Source: Cyrtodaria siliqua (taxonomy: Eukaryota > Mollusca > Bivalvia > Adapedonta > Hiatellidae). From it: DNA of 64,000 nucleotides. Location: contig JAWPHD010011002.1 of NCBI GenBank assembly GCA_037043455.1, positions 23,741-87,740 on the forward strand, read 5' to 3'. The position numbers were made by a program, and so were the translations under genes. Under the pieces are notes generated by a model. That model ran no database searches. It saw nothing but the letters and a program-made list of their open reading frames with translations, and was not told the DNA's origin. Below are positions 57,180 through 64,000 of the stretch, piece after piece. Position 1 is the stretch's first letter, and each line of letters starts with the position of its first letter.

Positions 57180-57478
57180 GTAAGTGTATATCACACAATC
57201 TGACTTTATACTCATAATAGTTGTGTAGAAATTGACATACAGTCACACCTGTATTAGAGATCACTAAAGTGAAGAGCAAAATTGGTCCCTTAACACAGTC
57301 GTTTTTTTAATGCAGGTCATTTTAATTTAAAATTATACAATTGTGAACTGAAACAATGGTCTCTTAAAACAGGTGGTCTCTTTATAAAGTGGTTTCTTGA
57401 GCAGGTTGGACGGTAGTCTTTGTTCTTCTGATTTGCGTTTGATATGAGATATGATTCATACCGCAGTCCTGCTCTTTA

Positions 57479-57720
57479 ATTTGTTTGAATGGTGTTTTAC
57501 GCTATTTTTAGCACATGTTAGGCCATATATGATGGTCAATTTTTTTGTGGTGGGGATAGATCACCCACTTATTCCTGGGTTGAACCAGAACTATATACCT
57601 CCCGCCATCCATAAGAATCAACACGTTCCCACTAACAAGTTAAGCTCCCAGTCGGATGCGAACCGCGATAGAGACGAGAATGTTTACAATGCATCGTCAT
57701 TTACCCCTCGATCACAGAAG
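57479..57720 (-). mobile_element. tRNA-derived SINE, antisense, in EXOC6 intron
   Basis: On the minus strand the head carries GATCGAGGGGTAAATGACG and the B-box GGTTCGCATCC. The body matches the SINE at 4021-4261 (GATTCTTATGGATGGCGGGA, CCCCACCACAAAAAAATTGA, AGCGTAAAACACCA). It explains a 124-codon plus-strand ORF covering this interval. Confidence 0.8.
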
Positions 57721-58089
57721 CGCTTCTTGCTCTTTAAATGGCAGTTGATCTTATTGTTTGAGTCTAAAGCATCATTGAGGATAAAGTTTTTCTTGAAAGC
57801 TTGTTTTCAAATCCTTTCCACTTAATGCGACATAATGTTGTTGTTTTTTAACTTTAATAGGCATCCCTTTATGGAAAATTAATCTGGTATTTAATACTAG
57901 TTTTAAAACATAAGGATGGGTTTTTGTTAATTAAAAAAAAAAAATAGAACTTGAAATTTGAGTATCACATTTAGCTATTTGATTTCTTCAAATAATTTCT
58001 GATGAGTCCCTGAGAGAATAATCTTGGGAGTTATTAATCAGCGTGACTATCCTCTTGCTTGGTTGACATGTAAATATTTGTACTTACAG

Positions 58090-58144
58090 TGCGGAGAAAG
58101 ACAGCGTACATGCCGCCAGGCTGCACGGGACTTCCATGTTCAAG
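58090..58144 (+). CDS. EXOC6 exon E (55 bp)
   Basis: Acceptor ACTTACAG, donor AAG|GTCAGT. It encodes AEKDSVHAARLHGTSMFK after the split glycine. Too short to stand out on its own, but it fits exactly between exons D and F in phase and in family sequence. Confidence 0.92.
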
Positions 58145-58416
58145 GTCAGTCCTGACTATGTATTACTTTTGCGAATTTGTTAGTTTGATTTTTGTTTGCA
58201 TTCTGTTTTGCCATAACGATAATGGTAATTTTAAACACTTCCCATGTAGTAGAAGTCGTATAAAAAGTGACATCTTTTCACCAGCATGTCAAATCACAGT
58301 CTGTTCACATAGTTTCTCCCATTTATCACTTTTTCTGTTGTAATAAAACTTATGATATATATCTGTCCACAAGTTGGATGTAAAATGTCATAATATAAAA
58401 TGATTTCATCCTGCAG

Positions 58417-58489
58417 GATGCAAGGAGTGAAGCTAAAGACTATATCTACAGAAAGCTCAACCAGAAAATTGATGAATTCTTAGAACTAG
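58417..58489 (+). CDS. EXOC6 exon F (73 bp)
   Basis: Acceptor CATCCTGCAG, donor TAG|GTAAGG. It encodes DARSEAKDYIYRKLNQKIDE, then FLEL, ending with the first base of an alanine codon (G|CC). Confidence 0.93.
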
Positions 58490-58932
58490 GTAAGGGAAAG
58501 TTTTTATAAATGCCAGGAAGTATAGGCGTTGACGAATAAGGATCATTTTTTTGCCTACTGGTGTCAAAATTAACCTGGTCGAGTAAACCTAACCCAGTGT
58601 AGATAGGACTATTTCACTAAAACATACCTGGGACCCCAGGAAGGCAACTTAATAAACATCTATGGTTGAACCCTTTAAACTCAATTTTGCATTTAAGGGT
58701 GGGTGTTTAATTTCAGAAGTGCCTTGTGTCCTATGCATGTTTTATTGGATTAGCCCTTTTATAGGCATGAAGAGGTATACACTCTTATTGTCTGAAAAAT
58801 CCAACCATTGGGCGGTAGTTACATGTCACTTGACAAATCCTCTTTCTCCACACATATAGTTTCTAACATTCTTGGATTGGATATCTCTTAACGATCAGGG
58901 GAGATAACGAAGACAAATATAAATAAAATTTT

Positions 58933-58975
58933 TATGCCCGCACAATTTATGGGGTGTGCAGGCATATACGAGAGG
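58933..58975 (+). repeat. Hairpin head of a further repeat element
   Basis: TTTTATGCCCGCACAATTTA, then TGGGGTGTGCAGGCATATAC. TATGCCCGCACA pairs with TGTGCAGGCATA. The body that follows is not repetitive within the window. Confidence 0.45.
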
Positions 58976-59245
58976 CGCCCCACTTATATTTGAACACTTT
59001 TATTGTGTAACTGAATCAACTATCTTGAAATTCTCGCCGAATATGTTGATTGTAATGTCAAGTCTAATGATTCCTTCGATATGAAACATTATGACATGCA
59101 CTATTATGTGCTTCCTAATGTTGCTTTTTCTCTATTATAATTTAAAATATAACTAGTAACTCAAAAGTAAAACTGACATTTAATAATACAAGGTACTTTT
59201 TCAATTCTTGTTAAGACCACTATGTTACGCTTCAATCAACTGCTG

Positions 59246-59345
59246 AGCGGCCTCGGTAGTTCAGTGTATAAGGCCTAGACTTAAAAGCTACAGACCTGCC
59301 GCGTGTGGGTTCTCTGGAAGAGGCATGTTTGATTGGAAACTTTTC
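59246..59345 (+). repeat. Decayed tRNA-like SINE head
   Basis: GGCCTCGGTAGTTCAGTGTA resembles an A-box region and GTGTGGGTTCTCTGG a damaged B-box. It lies in the intron before exon G. It could not be a functional tRNA. Confidence 0.4.
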
Positions 59346-59472
59346 CCTTCATTTATCTCCCTCGGCGGTTGCTGTCCTAGTATAACCTAATATAAAGTGT
59401 TAATGGGACCAAATACCCCATTTCATTTCAATCAACTCATTTCGTTACGAGTGTTCCATGTCTGTTTGACAG

Positions 59473-59579
59473 CCAATTACAACTGGATGATGTCTGAGAC
59501 AAGCGTACATCCCAGTGGATACCTGATGGACCTGATAGCCTTCCTGCAGAGTATCTTCATGTCCTTCACAAACTTACTG
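59473..59579 (+). CDS. EXOC6 exon G (107 bp)
   Basis: Acceptor GTTTGACAG, donor CTG|GTGAGT. It encodes NYNWMMSETSVHPSGYLMDL, then IAFLQSIFMSFTNLL after the split alanine. It ends on a codon boundary. Further exons must follow beyond the window. Confidence 0.94.
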
Positions 59580-59729
59580 GTGAGTGCGTGTACCACATGA
59601 TCTGTATGTTTTGAATGTAATGCCATAATTAATGATTGTAATATTTTATATCGTGACGCTTTATGGCATTTGATTTTATTGTTCACTAATTTGACTGTGA
59701 ATTCTCTGTGTAAAATTGGGATACTTTCG

Positions 59730-61300
59730 AGTTGTCCGTCGTCCGTCGTCGGCATTAACTTTTGACTCGTTAAGACGATAGGGCCTTCATTTTTCATCCG
59801 ATCTTTACCAAACTTTAACAGGTTGTTAATATCAATAAAAGCTCAGATGATTTCGAAAACCAGCCAAATCGGACCAGTAAAAGCAGAGTTATGGTCCTTG
59901 ATTTAGTTAAAAATGCTATATTGTTATATTTTGCCTAGTAAGACGATATGGCCTTCGTTTTTCATCCTATCTTTACCAAACTTTACCACATTGTTAATAT
60001 TAATGAAAGCTCGGAAAAGTTCGAAAACCAGCCAGATCGGACTAGTAAAAGCAGAGTTATGGTCCTTGATTTAGTTAAAAATGCTATATTGTTATATTTT
60101 GCCTAGTAAGACGATAGGGCCTTTGTTTTTCATCCTATCTTTACCAAACTTTACCACATTGTTAATATCAATGAATGCTCGGACAAGTTCGAAAACCAGC
60201 CATATCGGACAAGTAACAGCGGAGTTAAGGCCCTTGATTTAGTTACAAATGCTATATTTTGCATCGTTAAGACGATAGAGGCTTCATTGTTCATCCGATC
60301 TTTATCAGATTGTTAATGTTGTTGAAAGCTCGAACAAGTTTGAAAACCAGCCATATCGGACCAGTAACAGCGGAGTTATGGCCCTTGATTTAGTTAAAAA
60401 TGCTATATTTTGCCTTGTTAAGACGATAGGGGCTTCATTGTTCATCCAATCTTTACCAAACTTAATCAGATTGTTAATATCAATGAAAGCTCGGACAAGT
60501 TTGAAAACCAGCCATATCGGATTAGTAACAACGGAGTTATTTCTCTTGATTTAGTTAAAAATGCTATATTTTGCCTTGATTTAGTTAAAAATGCTATATT
60601 TTGCCTCGTTAAGACGATAAGGGGCTTCATTGTTCATCGGATCTTTACCAAACTTTAACAGATTGTTAATGTTGTTAATGTCGTTGAAAGATGGAACAAG
60701 TTCGAAAACAGCCATATCCGACCAGTAACAGCGGAGTTATGGCCCTTGATTTAGTTAAAATATATTTTGCCTCGTCAAGACGATAGGGGCTTCATTATTC
60801 ATCCGATCTTTACCAAACTTTATCAGATTGTTAATATCAATGAAAGCTCGGACAAGATCGAAAACCATTCATATCGGACTAGTAACAGCAGAGTTATGGC
60901 CCTTGATTTAGTTCAAAATGCTATATTTTGCCTCGTTAAGACGATAGGGCCTTCATTTTTCATCCGATCTTTACCAAACTTTATCAGATTGTTAATGACT
61001 ATGAAAGCTTGGTCAAGTTCGAAAACCAGCCAGATCGAACCAGTAACAGCGGAGTTATGGCCCTTGATTATGTTAAAAATGCTATAATTTGCCTCATCAT
61101 ACGATAAGGCCTTCATTTTGTATCTGATCTTTGCCAAACTTTAGCAGATTTTATGACTTTCTTTTTTATGTTATTATTATTTCTTTTTTTATTTATTTAA
61201 TTTTTTTTTTTTGTTAATATTTTTTTTTTTTTAGATTTTTTTTTTTTTTTTTTTTTTAATTGATTTCTTTTTTAAAAAAATTGTTAGAATTTTTTTTTAA

Positions 61301-61331
<31 letters not shown>

Positions 61332-61635
61332 TTTAGAATTTTTTTTAGAATTTTTTTTTTTTTTTAGATTTTTTTTTTTGCTCTATGTTGGACCAGTCGG
61401 ACCAGTAACAGAGGAGTTACGGCTCTTAATTTAGTTAAAAAAGCTATATTTTGCCTTGCTGATCTTTACCAAACTTTACCAAATTGTTTAGTTATGGCCC
61501 TTGATTTAGTTGATAAGCTGTATTTGGCCCGAAACTTTCAAAAAAACGTAAATAGGAGACAATCGCTTCATTGATGTTATAAGAGCCATGTTAGCCAGTA
61601 GAGCGTCCACAGGCCCTCTTGGGCCTTTTGTTTCT
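59730..61635 (+). mobile_element. Tandem-repeat element with 160-bp module and terminal hairpin
   Basis: The left part has GTTGTCCGTCGTCCGTCGTC. About nine units start with AGACGATAGGGCCTTCATTT or a variant (about 59773, 59940, 60110, 60270, 60420, 60610, 60775, 60940 and 61100), each with ATCTTTACCAAACTTTA and GAAAACCAGCCA.ATCGGAC. The right end is GTAGAGCGTCCACAGGCCCT, then CTTGGGCCTTTTGTTT (hairpin 61611-61626). The same module and end occur at 16500-17815. It lies in the EXOC6 intron after exon G. Confidence 0.85.
61175..61385. repeat. T-rich low-complexity tract
   Basis: About 200 bp of poly-T broken by AGA and AAT triplets, inside the preceding element. Homopolymer length is prone to sequencing and assembly error. 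Confidence 0.9.
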
Positions 61636-63117
61636 ATTTCTGTTCTATTATTTGTTGATGGAGTGCCAATAACTCTTTAACTGGAGATCGGTTGCGAATC
61701 CTTTGAATTAAAAAAATTGAGTAATTCATGCAAAACTGAGATTATTTTTGTTTTTAGAGTAATAATCGTGTGTTTTGGTGGAATTCAGCAACATATAAAC
61801 TCAATGAAGCTTCACGTACCCCACTGATATGCCTTTAAGCACTCCACCAACTTTACACAAGTCACTTCAATACAACTAATTATGCCTTTTTCACACACAG
61901 GGTTTATTTTGCTTGATAAGGGTAATACAGCATTATTGCCTGCTTCTGTTCTGTGTATTTAGGTTTGTTGGTCTTCTTTTCATGTTGAGATGTGTTTCCA
62001 GCATTTTGGTTTGTATTTAGCTATGACGTATGATTTTGCATGAATAAAGTTTTAAATTCTATTTGTATTTCTTAAAAAAATCTGTTTTTTTAAGGCCTTA
62101 TTGAAAAGTGTTGTGCCATCATTTAAAAAAAAGCTTGTATTAAATAAAAGGATGATTGCATGTTTATGTGTTTTATGGTAATTGTGGATAATATTTGAAT
62201 ATTCTAAGTGAAAACGTGAATAATTTGGCTCAAAAGAATCTACAATGGGCTTGGTTATAAAACTTGATGAATAAAAGGAATCGAGCATCGATTTTGCATT
62301 GGTTCTTCTGTCTGTCCTTTTCGTGAAACATTTCCTGTCTGCTCTATAACCTTTGAACTAGAGCAGGGATTTGATGATAATGTATGGAGACAATTTGTCG
62401 CACACTGTCACAGTCCCAATCGTAAAGGTCAAGATCTGGGGTCGAAAGGTCACTGTTGCAAATGTATCATTGTTGTTCTAGTGTCCTATAACTTGTTAAC
62501 CAGTGAATAGATTGTGATGATTATTTACTGAAAGGTTAGTGTCTTGATCAACTCATCATCAGGGTCAAGAGGCAAGGTAAATTTCACATAGGGGAGTCAA
62601 AGATCAAACGTGGTATTTTTGTATTGTCCTTCCTTTAACTTTTGAACTAGGGTCACATGATTGTTCAGGTTGCATCCATGTGTTTTACCAGTTTCTTGTT
62701 CTAATATATTCTACTAACAGGTTGACAGTTTATACATAAAGGGTTTATTAATAATTTACAATTTCAGAAGGCATTGAAACACATTATCTCATGGCCTTGT
62801 TGAGTTTACAACTTTACAAATTATCGTTTGGGCTGGTTGTACACATGGACATTTTATCTTTTAATTACATTGACATTATTGAATATGTATGTTTTCTATA
62901 TCTGTTCTATTATTTGATGACAGACTGATAACGTAAAGGTCGGTTACTTATCTTTTGTTTTAATGAATGGTTCACAACTATCAAATAATATTCATATTTG
63001 TAAGTACTGCAGCTTGTCAGTTATACTGATGAGAGTGTTAGCTTTCCTGTTGGGAGGTAGGAACAGTTTATACCTGAATATATACGACTTTTTAAGTGGT
63101 GACCAGGTTTAAGCCTC
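61636..63117. other. Intron sequence, no exon recognised
   Basis: Part of the EXOC6 intron after exon G. 62330-62700 has degenerate repeat text (GAACTAG..., AAGGTCA...). I looked for the expected next coding segment of EXOC6 and did not find it. Confidence 0.5.
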
Positions 63118-63372
63118 ATCCGCACCACTAAGTTCCGTCCGTGTGTTTTTGAGCAAGGCAGTTTTCCTTATCTTACGTTGGCTGGGGACGTAATCTGGGC
63201 GTTCCCTTGTATTATTCTCACATCCGAACGTGTAGAAGAAACACAGAAATCTGTTTGTTAGTAAGTGTAGGCAAGGTACCTGGATTCCTATGTATCCTTC
63301 ACTTCTCTCTGGGGCGACTCTAAATAACCTATAATGTGTTGATCAACCAAGTCTATAAACAGCATTCTATTC
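63118..63372 (+). mobile_element. SINE, same family as 21146-21420, with (ATTCT)n tail
   Basis: The B-box-like GGTTTAAGCC near 63108 precedes a body with CTATGTATCCTTCACTTCTC, TCTGGGGCGACTCTAAATAA and CCTATAATGTG, shared with the antisense SINE at 21 kb. The tail is ATTCTATTCTATTC, the same pentamer as the 3' tail of the outer LINE at 30578. Confidence 0.75.
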
Positions 63373-64000
63373 TATTCACAGTCATCTTTTTATATAAATT
63401 TAATATCTCAAATGTTTTGTGCTTGGGACAATCTTGACCTATGGTCATTTCAAATTATTATAAGTGGTTGCGCAACTTTGAGATAACAACTGTCATTAGT
63501 ACAGTAATGTTGAGACCATTTTGGTTTTAGACGTGGAGTAAAATTTGGTAGTTGTGAATCATCTAAAGAAATGCTTATGTTTTACCTTGTCAGGATGAAA
63601 ATATCCCTTTCCAACAGATTGCTTATGCACAGCACATGCACAAATAGGTTCTGAAATAAGTGCCTATTTTATATAAATTTATTATATAATTACAATACTG
63701 AATACGAAATGCACTGAATTGTGGGATGTTCATTGTGTGAATTTCATTGTTTGTGTTTACTATGTTAAAGGCGATGGTGACACGAGTACCGGTGAGGTCC
63801 AGCATGAGTAAATCGTGGAATGCTTAGAATACGTTGTTTGAAAATCCCCTAGTTAAATGTTTTATAATCCCACAGTTAAGCGTAACTGTATGAATGACCC
63901 CAGTGTAAAATCCTTGATAGGGAACATATACACATCCCTGGATAAAAATGTACTGAATGAAAATATAATTTGTAGTTCTTAGAATGAAAAAAAAATCCCA
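63373..64000. other. Intron sequence, no exon recognised
   Basis: AT-rich. No coding segment, repeat or RNA gene could be supported up to the window end. Confidence 0.5.

Larger units (their letters stand above)
53870..59579 (+). other. EXOC6/Sec15 exocyst gene, partial (seven consecutive exons)
   Basis: Sec15 is a subunit of the octameric exocyst that tethers secretory vesicles to the plasma membrane. Its C-terminal domain is known to bind Rab GTPases (Rab11 in animals, Sec4 in yeast). Seven exons join in frame into about 247 residues. They carry the conserved succession RDQYS, EDNYTPI, FPF, KRFPFSE..P.VY.QVKEYI, TEIDDMIRKSTNLLLTRTLS, YLE..C..LE.YI..IT, ARLHGTSMFKDAR, KLNQKIDEF, SGYLMDLIAFLQSIF. 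This corresponds roughly to the middle-to-late part of the usual protein of about 800 aa. Intron lengths are 607, 1063, 1134, 910, 272 and 983 bp, with the last over 4.4 kb. The N-terminal half and the final C-terminal exons were not found in the window. No stop or frameshift is present, so the gene looks functional. Confidence 0.95.

Noticed and set aside
57451..57825. 124-codon ORF between EXOC6 exons D and E
   Set aside because: Most of it is the antisense of a tRNA-derived SINE matching the copy at 4021-4261.
59580..64000. Next EXOC6 exon, for example the acceptor-like TTTCAG near 62767
   Set aside because: The reading AAG GCA TTG AAA CAC ATT (KALKHI) does not match the segment expected after exon G, and no other candidate was found.

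Overview
This is eukaryotic nuclear DNA: AT-rich, intron-bearing and dense in repeats, with no bacterial operons, Shine-Dalgarno sites or CRISPR arrays. The host is most likely a bivalve mollusc. That inference rests on repeat style: hairpin-bounded elements carrying internal tandem repeats resemble the Pearl/Helentron-associated elements described in bivalves. The only host gene I recognise is an exocyst Sec15/EXOC6 orthologue, which does not fix the species. Layout: 0-13 kb holds tandem repeats, a tRNA-derived SINE, one-armed MITE fragments and, at 10.1-11.0 kb, a terminal-inverted-repeat (TIR) element with a 523-bp palindrome nested inside it. 13.1-15.05 kb is an hAT-like TIR element containing a complete-looking two-exon mini-gene for a 145-aa zinc-finger protein of the hAT/ZNF862 type, without a transposase catalytic domain. 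15-30 kb is mostly tandem-repeat elements (161, 320, 347, 74 and 151 bp periods), two fold-back elements and an antisense SINE interrupted by a 79-bp hairpin. 30.6-36.1 kb on the minus strand holds two nested LINEs: a near-full-length copy with an open L1-type ORF1 and a broken endonuclease/reverse-transcriptase ORF2, and a remnant of a second LINE. A 21-bp direct repeat flanks the pair. 37.3-45.0 kb is a large 45-bp satellite of about 170 monomers with several higher-order periods. Its very long two-strand ORFs are artefacts of a stop-free period divisible by three. 45-53.3 kb holds more hairpin-bounded repeats, three TIR elements (one nested in another), a TTAA-flanked MITE and a 29/30-bp minisatellite. 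53.87-59.58 kb (+) carries seven consecutive EXOC6 exons encoding about 247 residues of the Sec15 C-terminal half. All junctions keep frame and have GT-AG splice sites. Upstream and downstream exons lie outside the window or were not recognised, so the left 53 kb may be intron or intergenic. The introns hold a mariner-like MITE, an antisense SINE and a long 160-bp-type tandem array. Apart from EXOC6 there is no coordinated gene set: the window is a host gene embedded in layered mobile and satellite DNA. The most unusual signals are the satellite's higher-order structure, the zinc-finger mini-gene inside TIRs, and the recurrent hairpin-plus-tandem-repeat element architecture.
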